Shown piece after piece: positions 49,020 to 57,918 of a stretch of DNA of 64,000 nucleotides. Source of the DNA: Micrococcales bacterium 72-143 (GTDB taxonomy: Bacteria > Actinomycetota > Actinomycetes > Actinomycetales > Microbacteriaceae); NCBI GenBank assembly GCA_001898835.1, contig MKVM01000001.1, positions 1,296,466 through 1,360,465 on the forward strand. Reading direction: 5' to 3'. A model generated the notes under the pieces. The model ran no database searches. It was given only the letters and a program-made list of their open reading frames with translations, and was not told the DNA's origin. How positions within the stretch are numbered: position 1 is the first letter of the stretch; each line of letters begins with the position of its first letter. The position numbers and the translations under genes were made by a program.

Positions 49020-50255
49020 TCACGCCGACCGTCGTCCGAGCCGGCGCCGACCGCCGGGAGCCGCGGCGACGGGCAGGAGGGATGCCGCCAGCGCGCGGAT
49101 CGCGACGCGGGCGGCCGACCGGGGGGCCGCATCCGCGAGGGGCCGCCCGCCGAGCGTCGCCGCGTCGAAGGCCGCCGGGTCCCACGGCACCAGCACGGGG
49201 TCCTCGATACCCCCGAAGCGGGCGAGCGTCTGCCGCACCTGGCCGCCGGGGTCCACCCCGACGGCGGCCGCGCGCAGCTTGTTGACGACCACGTCGACGC
49301 GCTCCGGCTCGACCAGCTCGAGCAGCTCGGCGTGGCCGCGCAGGAGACGCGGGATGCCGACGGGGTCGGCCGCGCCCACCGCGACCACCCGGTCGGCGAC
49401 GCGCAGCACCTCGAGGCCGGCGGCGTTGCGGCGCGGCGCCGCCACGTCGCTCGCGAGCTCATCGTCCCGCTCGAGGCTTGCGGCGATGTCGACCACGAGC
49501 ACCTCGCACAGACCCCGCAGTGCCTCGAGCGCCCCGGTGACGCGCGCGGTCCCGAGCTCGGGCCAGCGCTCGGGGCGCCCGATGCCGGTCAGCACGCGGA
49601 ACGGATGCCGCGCGCCGCGCGGTACGACGGCGAGCCGATCCAGCTGCGCCTCGTCGAGGCCGCCGATGCCCGCGAGCCGGCACGCGGCCGCGAAGCCCGG
49701 GGCCTCGTCGAGCAGGCCGAGCGCCGGGGCGACGGATGCCGCGTGGGTGTCGGCGTCGGCGAGCACCGTGCGCCAGCCCGCCGCCGCGAGCTCGGCGGCG
49801 AGTGCGATCGCGAGGCTCGTGCGCCCCGGCGCGCCGTGCGGACCCCACACCGCGATGAGGGTCGCGGGTCGCCGCACCGGGGCGGACACCGCGAGGGACG
49901 GGGGCTCGGTGATCGGCGCGTCCACCGCATCCGGGCGACCGCCCTCGAGCAGCACCCAGTCGGCGGGTCCCTCGACCGTCTCGAGGATGCCCAGCCGCGT
50001 CGCGTGCCGCGCCTGGTCGGGCCCCTCGACGACCACGAGCATCCGCACACCCGCGAGGTCGGCGGTCTCGACGAGCGTCGGCGTCAGGTGCTGCGGCGTC
50101 GCCGCGACGACGACGAGCTCGACCGGCAGCTGGGGAAGACGCGGGGCGAGCTCGTCGCCACCGGAGCAGCGCACGATCACCTCGTGCCCGTGATGCGCGG
50201 CGGAGGCCGCGAGCCGCTGCTCGGCGTCGAGCGGCACGGCGAGGGCGACCCGCAT
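49020..50255 (-). CDS. CpaE/ParA-like P-loop protein
   Basis: LIAVWGPHGAPGRTSLAIALAAELAAAGWRTVLADADTHAASVAPALGLLDEAPG; deviant Walker A; adjacent SAF-domain gene. Confidence 0.78.
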   Translation of the reverse strand: MRVALAVPLDAEQRLAASAAHHGHEVIVRCSGGDELAPRLPQLPVELVVVAATPQHLTPTLVETADLAGVRMLVVVEGPDQARHATRLGILETVEGPADWVLLEGGRPDAVDAPITEPPSLAVSAPVRRPATLIAVWGPHGAPGRTSLAIALAAELAAAGWRTVLADADTHAASVAPALGLLDEAPGFAAACRLAGIGGLDEAQLDRLAVVPRGARHPFRVLTGIGRPERWPELGTARVTGALEALRGLCEVLVVDIAASLERDDELASDVAAPRRNAAGLEVLRVADRVVAVGAADPVGIPRLLRGHAELLELVEPERVDVVVNKLRAAAVGVDPGGQVRQTLARFGGIEDPVLVPWDPAAFDAATLGGRPLADAAPRSAARVAIRALAASLLPVAAAPGGRRRLGRRSA

Positions 50256-50257
50256 CC

Positions 50258-50890
50258 TCAGCCGCCCAGCGGGAGTCCGGCGGGCACGACGGCGAGCGCA
50301 TCGCCGTTCGCCTGGGCCTGCAGCACGCGCGCGACCCGGCCCCGCGGGACGAGCACCTCGACCGCGCCGCCGCCTCGGGCCGCGACGAGACCGTCGTCCT
50401 CGACCACCCGCACCACGACGGCGTCGGCGACGAGCACGACGGGCGCGCCGAAGCCGCGCCCGTCCGCGTGCGCCGGGGAGGCCCAGACGTCGACCGTCGC
50501 CCCGGACCGCACCGAGGAGCTGGCCGGCGCGGCGAGCTCGAGCACGAGCGCCGTCGACCGCACGCCCGCCGCGTCGCCGACGGCGGCGCGCGGGAGCAGC
50601 TCGCCGTCGCGCACCGCACGCACCACGACAAGGCCGTCGGCGGGCAGCTCGCCCTCGCGCAGGTACAGCGCGTCGGCGCCGTCGAGGGCGACGGATCGCT
50701 CCACGAGGTCGCCGCGATCGATGCGATCGCCGGGGCTGAGCGCGGACGCCGCCGCATACACGGTCGTGCGCCGGTCGAGGGCACCCACGAGCGCCACGAC
50801 GCCGGCCACCGATGCGGCGACGAGCACGAGCCCCACCACGAGCCGCATGTCGATCGCGCCCCTGCGACGCCTGGATGCCGTGACCGCCAC
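50258..50890 (-). CDS. SAF domain-containing protein (CpaB/RcpC-like)
   Basis: GTG start 50890 after GGGAGG; MRLVVGLVLVAASVAGVVALVGALDRRTTVYAAASALSPGDRIDRGDLVERSVALDG. Confidence 0.8.
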   Translation of the reverse strand: MAVTASRRRRGAIDMRLVVGLVLVAASVAGVVALVGALDRRTTVYAAASALSPGDRIDRGDLVERSVALDGADALYLREGELPADGLVVVRAVRDGELLPRAAVGDAAGVRSTALVLELAAPASSSVRSGATVDVWASPAHADGRGFGAPVVLVADAVVVRVVEDDGLVAARGGGAVEVLVPRGRVARVLQAQANGDALAVVPAGLPLGG

Positions 50891-51020
50891 GGTGCCTCCC
50901 CTCCCGCCGCGCTCGGCGGCGCGCCCATCGTGCACCGCGGCGAGCACGGGGCGAGCGAGTTATCCACAGCCCGGACGGCATCCGTCCCGGGCCGTCCGCG
51001 ACGCCGCGCATAATCGGGGC

Positions 51021-51281
51021 ATGACAGCGGATGCGGCTCCCGGGCTCGGTCGGTTCCTGACCATCGCCGACACGGCCGAGATCCTCAACATCTCCGCCGG
51101 GCAGGCCTACGCGATCGTGCGCAGCGGCGAGCTGCCGGCCATCAAGCTCGGCGCCCACGGCCAGTGGCGCGTGGAGCGCGAGGTGCTCGAGGGCTACATC
51201 GCCGCCCGCTACGAGGAGGCCCGCCGCACGGGCCTCTGGCACCAGGCCGAGTTCACCGACCTGCCGGAGCTGTTCGGCTGA
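51021..51281 (+). CDS. Helix-turn-helix (excisionase/BldC-like) DNA-binding protein
   Basis: MTADAAPGLGRFLTIADTAEILNISAGQAYAIVRSGELPAIKLGAHGQWRVEREVLEGYIAARYEEAR. Confidence 0.88.
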   Translation: MTADAAPGLGRFLTIADTAEILNISAGQAYAIVRSGELPAIKLGAHGQWRVEREVLEGYIAARYEEARRTGLWHQAEFTDLPELFG

Positions 51282-51301
51282 GCTGTATCTCCGGCGCGCG
51301 C

Positions 51302-51967
51302 TCAGGCCCGGACGCACAGGATCGCGTCGAACGGAACGAGGCGGATGCGGCGCACGACCCGGTCACGACGGGCCGCGCCGGCGTCGTGCTCGGCGACGTC
51401 GAGGTGGTCGCGCGCCACCCGGTCGATCGTGCCGTGAACGATCCCGCCGCGCGTGCGCAGCTCGACGCCGGTGCGCCGACGACACAGGTCGCGCATCACG
51501 AAGCCGAGGCCGAGACGCGCCGCGAGGGCGGGCACCGCCTCGGCGGGCAGGGGACGCAGACCCAGCTCGAGCTGCTCGTGCCCCGGCAGCACGCCCGCGA
51601 TCGAGGCGAGCGGCACGACGACCGCGCGACCCGCGGATCCCGCGGGGATCTCGCCCGCGACCCAGTCGCGTCCCGCCGACTCGACCCGCACGGCGACCGT
51701 CTCGCCGTCGGCGAGCACGAGCGACACCCGCTCGCCGCCCCGTGCCATCGCGAGCACCCTGTCCCGCAGCACGAGGCGCCCGAGGCGCAGGCGCTCCTCC
51801 TCCGCGGCGAGCCCCTGCTGCTCGAGATCGAGCTCATGCTCGAGCTGCCCCTCGATGTCGGCGAAAAGCTCGTCCCAGCGCACGGCTGCGACGGTAACCG
51901 GCCACGGGCGTCCGACGTCATAGTTCTCCACAGGACGGGGCGACGGGTCGACACGAGAAAGCGTCAT
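51302..51967 (-). CDS. Hypothetical protein (conserved actinobacterial neighbourhood)
   Basis: VRWDELFADIEGQLEHELDLEQQGLAAEEERLRLGRLVLRDRVLAMARGGERVSLVLADGETVAVRVESAGRDWVAGEIP; start uncertain. Confidence 0.7.
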   Translation of the reverse strand: MTLSRVDPSPRPVENYDVGRPWPVTVAAVRWDELFADIEGQLEHELDLEQQGLAAEEERLRLGRLVLRDRVLAMARGGERVSLVLADGETVAVRVESAGRDWVAGEIPAGSAGRAVVVPLASIAGVLPGHEQLELGLRPLPAEAVPALAARLGLGFVMRDLCRRRTGVELRTRGGIVHGTIDRVARDHLDVAEHDAGAARRDRVVRRIRLVPFDAILCVRA

Positions 51968-52035
51968 ATGCCAAGGTGATGCGCGTCCCCCCTTCGGGGG
52001 CAGACGAGTTGGGACACCGGAGCGAGAGGACGGCG

Positions 52036-52479
52036 ATGCGCGGAGGCGAGACGGCGGCCGACGGCAGCGCCGCACGGGCGATCACGCCACGGCTCGACGA
52101 CGAGGAGCTCTTCGGCCGCCAGCCGGCCCCCACACGCGAGCTGCCCGATCCCCGGCCGCTGCTCGAGAACCTCACGCGCTGCGTCATCGAGATCATCGCG
52201 GGCGCCCGCGACCTCGAGCAGATCGCGCGCTGGGTCGACGACGCCGTCTACGCGACGCTCCTCAAACGCGTCGTCATCTCGGCTCAGGCGCGCCAAGCCG
52301 CACGGCGCCCGGCTGCCCGCCCGGTCTTCACCCTCGGCACGGTGAGCCTCTGCGAGCCGCGCGACGGTGTCGTGGAGGCGGTCGTCGTGGTCCGCGGGCG
52401 GGCGCGGACGCGCGCCGTCGCCATCCGCCTCGAGGGCCTCGACCGCCGCTGGCGGGCCACCGCCATCCACGTGCTGTAG
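52036..52479 (+). CDS. Rv3235-family protein
   Basis: MRGGETAADGSAARAITPRLDDEELFGRQPAPTRELPDPRPLLENLTRCVIEIIAGARDLEQIARWVDDAVYATLLKR; GAGAGGA RBS. Confidence 0.8.
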   Translation: MRGGETAADGSAARAITPRLDDEELFGRQPAPTRELPDPRPLLENLTRCVIEIIAGARDLEQIARWVDDAVYATLLKRVVISAQARQAARRPAARPVFTLGTVSLCEPRDGVVEAVVVVRGRARTRAVAIRLEGLDRRWRATAIHVL

Positions 52480-52521
52480 GCGGGCCGAGCCTTCCCGCCC
52501 CACCTCATCCGTGGTGCCGGG

Positions 52522-52563
52522 GGTTTCGATACGCGTCGCTTCGCGGCGCTGCTCAACCAGCGG
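52522..52563. repeat. Intergenic GGTTTCGATACGC...GCTCAACCAGCGG repeat of the type common in Microbacteriaceae genomes
   Basis: GGTTTCGATACGCGTCGCTTCGCGGCGCTGCTCAACCAGCGG; one copy in window; sits between convergent genes. Confidence 0.65.
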
Positions 52564-52617
52564 AAGGGGCCGAGAACGCAACTCGACCGATCCGCACCCC
52601 CGCGACCCGCGGAGGCC

Positions 52618-53619
52618 CTACGCCGAGGGACGGTCGCCCGTGGACGCCTTCGCGTTCGCCTCGTAGGAGGTGTTCGTCGACTCGAAGAAGTTGACGAGCT
52701 CGAGCGTGTCGTTCGCCGTCGCCATCCACTTGGCCGGGTTCACCACGTTGTAGTGCGTGCCGAACCCGAGCTCCTCGAGGCGGCGGTCGGCCAGGTACTT
52801 GACGTACTGGTTGATGTAGTTGGCGTTGAGCCCGAGGATGCCGTTGGGGAGCAGGTCGTTGTTGTACTGCTCCTCCATCTCGACCGCGTCGAGGATCATC
52901 TGCTTGATCTCGGCCGCGAACTCCGGCGTCTGCAGGTCGGGGTTCTCGTCGAGCACGGTGAGGATGAGGTTGATGCCGAACTTGAGGTGCAGCGACTCGT
53001 CGCGCACGATCCAGTCGACGAGGGAGCCGAAGTTGCGCAGCAGGTTCCGCTGGCGGAACGAGAGCGCCACCATGAAGCCCGAGTAGAACCAGATGCCCTC
53101 GAGGATGATGTTGTAGGCGATCAGGTTGCGGATGAAGTCCTGCTTGCCCGCGGTCGTCGTGATGTCGAGGGTCTCCTCGGTCATCCGGCGGATGTAGCTG
53201 ACCTCGAACTCCTCCTTGCGCTGCATGGAGGGGATGTCGACGTGCGAGTTGTAGGCCTCGTTGCGGTCGATCGGGAACGTCTCGAGCACGTACTCGAACG
53301 ACATGCAGTGGTTGGCCTCCTCCCACATCTGCTTCGCGAGGTAGAGGTGCGCCTCGGGGGCGTTGACGTAGGGGTACACGCCGAAGGCGAGGGCCTTGTT
53401 GACGAGCAGCTCGTTGGGGTTGAAGTAGGAGATGAGGAAGGTGACGGCGTGCCGTTCCTCGTCGGTCATCTTCTTGAAGTCGGCGAGGTCCTCGCCGAGC
53501 TGGATCTCGTTGGGGAACCAGGTGTTGGCGACCGCCTGGTCGTAGAGGTCCATCGCCCACTGGTAGGTGATGGGCTTGAGGAGGAGCCCTTCCTGGACCC
53601 CGGTGCCGAGGATGGCCAT
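52618..53619 (-). CDS. nrdB: Ribonucleotide-diphosphate reductase beta subunit (R2), class Ic-like
   Basis: MAILGTGVQEGLLLKPITYQWAMDLYDQAVANTWFPNEIQLGEDLADFKKMTDEE...; R2 ligand set E70, E101, H104, E174, E208, H211; F108 at the radical-Tyr position. Confidence 0.95.
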   Translation of the reverse strand: MAILGTGVQEGLLLKPITYQWAMDLYDQAVANTWFPNEIQLGEDLADFKKMTDEERHAVTFLISYFNPNELLVNKALAFGVYPYVNAPEAHLYLAKQMWEEANHCMSFEYVLETFPIDRNEAYNSHVDIPSMQRKEEFEVSYIRRMTEETLDITTTAGKQDFIRNLIAYNIILEGIWFYSGFMVALSFRQRNLLRNFGSLVDWIVRDESLHLKFGINLILTVLDENPDLQTPEFAAEIKQMILDAVEMEEQYNNDLLPNGILGLNANYINQYVKYLADRRLEELGFGTHYNVVNPAKWMATANDTLELVNFFESTNTSYEANAKASTGDRPSA

Positions 53620-53639
53620 GTCTCTAATTCCTTTCGTGA

Positions 53640-53662
53640 CCGACGGCCGGGACGGCCGTCGG
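53640..53662 (-). other. GC-rich hairpin between nrdA tail and nrdB
   Basis: CCGACGGCC-GGGAC-GGCCGTCGG perfect 9-bp stem, 5-nt loop, 20 bp upstream of nrdB start. Confidence 0.6.
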
Positions 53663-53715
53663 CGCTGGCGTCGCGGCGGACGTCAGAAATGACATCCGCT
53701 CCTAGCTCCAGCGCG

Positions 53716-53796
53716 CTACTGGCAGCTCTCGCACTGCAGTTCGTCCATGGGGTCGACGGGCACCGAGTACTCGTCGACGGCGTTGTAGCCGCTCAT
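53716..53796 (-). CDS. 26-aa ORF encoding the CxxC C-terminal tail of class I NrdA, in the -1 frame and overlapping the nrdA stop by ATGA
   Basis: MSGYNAVDEYSVPVDPMDELQCESCQ*; ATG 53796-53794 overlaps TGA 53795-53793. Confidence 0.7.
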   Translation of the reverse strand: MSGYNAVDEYSVPVDPMDELQCESCQ

Positions 53797-56258
53797 CCGA
53801 GGCCCCCGAATCCGCGACGCGGGGCGGCGGCGGGTGCGGCGGCCGGCGCCTCGGTTGCCGGGGCGGCGTCCGACGTGGCGCCGAAGCCGCGCTTGGCGCC
53901 CTGCGAGATCTCCTCGGCCTTGTTGACCTTGACGGTCGACTGCTCGGCCTGGTGGCGGGGCTTCACGTGCAGGTAGTAGGTCGTCTTGACGCCCTTCTCC
54001 CAGGCTGCGTAGTAGATGTCCATCATGTCGCCGAGGTCGCGCGTCTCGAGGTACATGTTGCGGCTGATGGCCTGGTCGATCCACTTCTGGGCGCGCGCCG
54101 CGACCTCGATGAAGGCGTGGGGCGAGAGCTGGAAGCTCGTCTTGTAGACCTTCTTGAGCTCGTCGGGGATCTCGGCGATCACCTGGATGTCGCCCTGGCT
54201 GCGCAGCACCTGCTCGCGGGTCTGCTCCCAGATGCCGAGCCGCTGCAGGTCGGCGACGAGGTTGCGGTTGACCTCGAGGAACTTGCCGTTGGAGGTGGAG
54301 CGGCTGAAGATCTGCGCGAACTGCGGGTCGAGGCCGGGCGTGGTGCCGGCGACGAGGCCGATGGATGCGGTGGGCGCGATCGCCATGAGGGTGGCGTTGC
54401 GCATGCCGCCCTTGACCTTCTCGCGCAGGCGGTCCCAGTCGAGGCGCATGGTGCGGTCGACCGTGATCGGCACGCCGCGGTCCTTCTCGGTGAGCTCGAT
54501 GGAGTCGAAGGGCACGAGGCCCTGCGACCAGCGGGAGCCGGCGAAGTTGTCGTAGGAGCCGCGCTCACGGGCGAGGTCGGCCGACTCGTCGATGGCCGCG
54601 TAGGAGACGTGCTCCATGATCTCGTCCATGAGGTCGTACGCCTCCTCGGACTCGTAGGAGTAGCCGAGCTTCTCGACGACGTCCGTGAAGCCCATGACGC
54701 CGAGCCCGATGGCTCGGTTGGTCTGGTTGGCGTGGTCGGCCTCGGCGACCGACGACTCGGTGATGTCGATGAGGTTGTCGAGCTGACGCACGGCGCTGCG
54801 GGCCGAGTCCTCGATGAGCGCCCAGTCGAATCCGAGGCCGCCGTTCTCGTCCACCTTGAGGTGGGTGGAGAGGTTGATGGAGGCGAGGTTGCAGACGGAG
54901 ATGTTCTCGAGGTCCTGCGGGAGGCAGATCTCGGTGCAGAGGTTGGAGAGGTGGATGGTGCCCGTGTTGTTGTTGAGGGCGCGGTTGTTGATGGTGTCCT
55001 TCCAGGTGAGCCACGGGTGGCTCGTGGTCTGGAGCGACATGAGGATGTCCTTGAACTGCGACCGCGCGGAGATCTTCTTGAACATCCGCAGCTCGCCGGC
55101 CTGGGCCTTGGCGACGTACTCGGCGTAGCGCTCGGAGAACGCCTGCCCGTAGAGCTCGTTGAGGTCGGCGACCTCGAGCGGGTCGAAGAGGTACCAGTCG
55201 TCGTCGTTCTGCACGCGCTTCATGAACTCGTCGGAGATCCAGACGGCCGTGTTGGCGGTGCGGGTGCGGCGGTAGGGGTCGCCGGAGTTCTGGCGGAGGT
55301 CGAGGAACTCGGGGAAGTCGAGGTGCCAGTTCTCCATGTAGAAGCAGAGGGCGCCGAACTTCTTGCCGCCGCGGCTGACCGCGCGCAGCACAGAGTCGAT
55401 CGTGTGCATGAACGGGATGGGGCCCGTCGAGGTGGTGTTGTTGGAGCGGATGGGCGAGCCCTGCGCGCGCAGCTTGGTGACGGAGAGGCCGATGCCGCCG
55501 GTGCCCTTGGTGAGCCACATGACGTCGCGCACGCTCTTCGCGATGTGCTCGATGTCGTCCTGCATCTCCATGACGAAGCAGTTGGAGAGCTGCGGGTAGG
55601 AGGTGCCCGCGTTGACGAGGGTGGAGCCGGCCGCGAGGTACTCGAGCTTCGACATCTTGTCGTAGAACTCGATCGCGTGGCCGGTGGGGTCGGCCTCGTT
55701 GAGCGAGAGGCCCATGGCGATGCGCATCCAGAAGAACTGCGGCACCTCGAGCGGTTCGCCGTTGCGGGCCTTGATGCCGTAGCGGTTGTTGAGGGTGACG
55801 ACGCCGATGTACTTGAGGAGGCCGTCGCGGCTCGGCTCGAGCGCGTCGGCGAGGCGGTCGAGGTCGAAGAGCTCGGGGAAGCGGGAGTCGAGGAGCAGCT
55901 CGGACACGCCGCGCTCGATGGCGCCGCGGAAGTGGCTGCGGTGGAGGGACTTGAGCTCCTCGGCGGTCTCGTAGTCGCCGAGGACGCGCTTGTAGATGGT
56001 CTTGAGGAGGAGGCGGGCGGCGACCGTGTCGAACTGGGGGTCGTCCTTGACGTTCTGCAGCGCGACCTGGATGACGGCCTCGTCGAGCTGCTGCGTCGTG
56101 ATGCCGTCGAAGAGGGTGAGCTCGAGCTCGGATGCGATCTGGGTGACCCAGGTGATGTTCTCGTCGAGCCCTTGGCTCGCGTGCTCGATCGCCAGGTTGA
56201 TCTTGTTGGCGTCGTACGGCTCGCGCTCTCCGTTGCGCTTCACGACGGTGATGGTCAC
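53793..56258 (-). CDS. nrdA: Ribonucleoside-diphosphate reductase alpha subunit (class I, ATP-cone)
   Basis: MTITVVKRNGEREPYDANKINLAIEHASQGLDEN...; NLCTEI and SVCNLASINL active-site motifs; ends RRGFGGLG* without the usual CxxC tail. Confidence 0.95.
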   Translation of the reverse strand: MTITVVKRNGEREPYDANKINLAIEHASQGLDENITWVTQIASELELTLFDGITTQQLDEAVIQVALQNVKDDPQFDTVAARLLLKTIYKRVLGDYETAEELKSLHRSHFRGAIERGVSELLLDSRFPELFDLDRLADALEPSRDGLLKYIGVVTLNNRYGIKARNGEPLEVPQFFWMRIAMGLSLNEADPTGHAIEFYDKMSKLEYLAAGSTLVNAGTSYPQLSNCFVMEMQDDIEHIAKSVRDVMWLTKGTGGIGLSVTKLRAQGSPIRSNNTTSTGPIPFMHTIDSVLRAVSRGGKKFGALCFYMENWHLDFPEFLDLRQNSGDPYRRTRTANTAVWISDEFMKRVQNDDDWYLFDPLEVADLNELYGQAFSERYAEYVAKAQAGELRMFKKISARSQFKDILMSLQTTSHPWLTWKDTINNRALNNNTGTIHLSNLCTEICLPQDLENISVCNLASINLSTHLKVDENGGLGFDWALIEDSARSAVRQLDNLIDITESSVAEADHANQTNRAIGLGVMGFTDVVEKLGYSYESEEAYDLMDEIMEHVSYAAIDESADLARERGSYDNFAGSRWSQGLVPFDSIELTEKDRGVPITVDRTMRLDWDRLREKVKGGMRNATLMAIAPTASIGLVAGTTPGLDPQFAQIFSRSTSNGKFLEVNRNLVADLQRLGIWEQTREQVLRSQGDIQVIAEIPDELKKVYKTSFQLSPHAFIEVAARAQKWIDQAISRNMYLETRDLGDMMDIYYAAWEKGVKTTYYLHVKPRHQAEQSTVKVNKAEEISQGAKRGFGATSDAAPATEAPAAAPAAAPRRGFGGLG

Positions 56259-56381
56259 GTGATCCCTTTCCTCCCCGCGCAGTGCTGCGCGCCCCGCATT
56301 CCGATGTAAAAACCCTGGTGAGAATCGACCTCGACGGACCGATCGCCAGCTTCTTCGCTCTCCCCCGGCCCGGAGGTTCCA

Positions 56382-56429
56382 CCACTATATATCGGGCCTC
56401 CGACAGCAGGCCAACCCTAGATGTTGTGG
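56382..56429 (-). promoter_or_regulatory. Tandem NrdR-box-like sites upstream of nrdA
   Basis: CCACTATATATCGGGC (56382-56397) and ACCCTAGATGTTGTGG (56414-56429), starts 32 bp apart (about three helical turns); resemble the NrdR consensus ACACWATATATTGTGT. Confidence 0.65.
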
Positions 56430-56543
56430 GCGTGTCATCCACAGATGTGCATAACTTCAGCGGTGTTATTCACACTTTCCACACCCTAGGAGCCGCATCC
56501 GACACCGCCCGCGAGACCCGGAATTGGCTAGGCTCGGAAGGCT

Positions 56544-57752
56544 GTGAACGCGTACCTCGACCTGCTGCGCACCCGGGGGGTGGCCCGGATCATCAGCGCG
56601 CAGCTGCTCGCGCGCTTCCCCGGCGGGATGCTGTCCCTCGGGTTCCTCATCCACATCGAGCACATCTTCCACAGCTACGGCGCCGCCGGTCTCGTGCTCG
56701 GCGCGACCTCCGTCGGTCAGGCGATCTCCGGACCGGTCACGAGCCGCTGGATGGGGCGCTGGGGGATGCGGCCCGTGCTCATCCTCACGACCGCCGTCTG
56801 CGCCGTCGCGCTCTCGACGATCGCCCTCGCATCCCTCCCCCTGTGGGGCTTCATGATCGCGGGCCTCGTCGCGGGCCTCAGCTATCCGCCCGTGCAGCCC
56901 GCCGTGCGCACCATCTACCCCAAGATGGTCAACTCGCGACAGCTCACCCCGCTGTTCTCGCTCGACGCATCCGCCCAGGAGATCATCTGGATCGCCGGCC
57001 CCGTCGTGGTCACCTTCGTGGCGACCCAGGTGTCCACCGTCGCCGGCATCTTCCTCTCGGTGTTCTTCCTCGTCGTGGGCGGCGCGTGGTTCATCTCCTC
57101 CCCCGAGCTGGGGCGCGTGCGCATCCCGCGGTCGAAGCGGAGGTTCGGCGTCGTGCTCAAGCGCCCCGCGGTGCTGCTGTCGACGGTCGTCGGCTTCCTG
57201 CTGGTCGGGTCGTGCGCGGCGATCGAGGCCGGCGTCGTCGCGACCTTCGGAGAGGGCGGCGCGGAGGCCGGGTTCGTGCTGGGCATCTGGGCGGTCGCCT
57301 CGCTCATCGGCGGTCTCTCCTTCGGGCACATCCCGATCGGGCCGTGGGCGCTCGCGCGCCGCATGCTCATCGTGTTCGTGGGCGCGCTGCTCGCCGTGTT
57401 CGCGTTCGAGTTCTGGTCGATCTCGGCCACCCTCGTGATCGCCGGCCTCGGCATCGCCCCCGCGCTCGCCGTCATGTTCTCGATCGTCTCGGCCACCGTG
57501 AAGTTCTCCGACACCGCGGAGGCGTACGGCTGGGTCGGCACCGGCCAGCTCATCGGCGCCGCCCTCGGCTCGGCGGTCGCGGGGTTCCTCATCGACGGCT
57601 ACGGGCCGGACGGCGGCTTCGTCGCGGCCGCGATCTTCGCGCTCGTGGGCTTCCTCGTGCCGGTCGTCTTCCGGCGCGCGCACCCCGACCTCCGCGGTCG
57701 CGACGCGAGTCCGCTGCCCGACACGGAGCCCGTGCCGATCGCGCCGAGCTGA
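56544..57752 (+). CDS. MFS transporter
   Basis: MNAYLDLLRTRGVARIISAQLLARFPGGMLSLGFLIHIEHIFHSYGAAGLVLGATSVGQAISGPVTSRWMGRWGMRPVLILTT; -10-like TAGGCT just upstream. Confidence 0.9.
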   Translation: MNAYLDLLRTRGVARIISAQLLARFPGGMLSLGFLIHIEHIFHSYGAAGLVLGATSVGQAISGPVTSRWMGRWGMRPVLILTTAVCAVALSTIALASLPLWGFMIAGLVAGLSYPPVQPAVRTIYPKMVNSRQLTPLFSLDASAQEIIWIAGPVVVTFVATQVSTVAGIFLSVFFLVVGGAWFISSPELGRVRIPRSKRRFGVVLKRPAVLLSTVVGFLLVGSCAAIEAGVVATFGEGGAEAGFVLGIWAVASLIGGLSFGHIPIGPWALARRMLIVFVGALLAVFAFEFWSISATLVIAGLGIAPALAVMFSIVSATVKFSDTAEAYGWVGTGQLIGAALGSAVAGFLIDGYGPDGGFVAAAIFALVGFLVPVVFRRAHPDLRGRDASPLPDTEPVPIAPS

Positions 57753-57918
57753 GGCCCGCTCGCACGTGCCCCTTGCGGGAACCCTCCGGAACGCGGTAGA
57801 CCGTACTGTCGCCCCCTGACACCCCCCGAAGCTGTACCCCACCCTCGGAGATGACCCCCGATGACATCTTCACCGGCCCGATCGCGCTCGCCGCGGAGTT
57901 GACCCGAGCGGCACGGCC

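Noticed and set aside
52522-52563. GGTTTCGATACGC repeat as a novel element
   Set aside because: Looks like a repeat type I recognise as widespread in Microbacteriaceae intergenic regions; listed as a feature only.
53682-53696. GTCAGAAATGACAT in the nrdA-nrdB spacer
   Set aside because: Shares only CAGAAATG with the dispersed element and lacks both CAGGAG and a distal arm.
57851-57918. Alternative N-terminus MTPDDIFTGPIALAAELTRAARP upstream of the LuxR-type gene
   Set aside because: Out of frame with the ATPase ORF; could be a frameshifted start but nothing else supports it.
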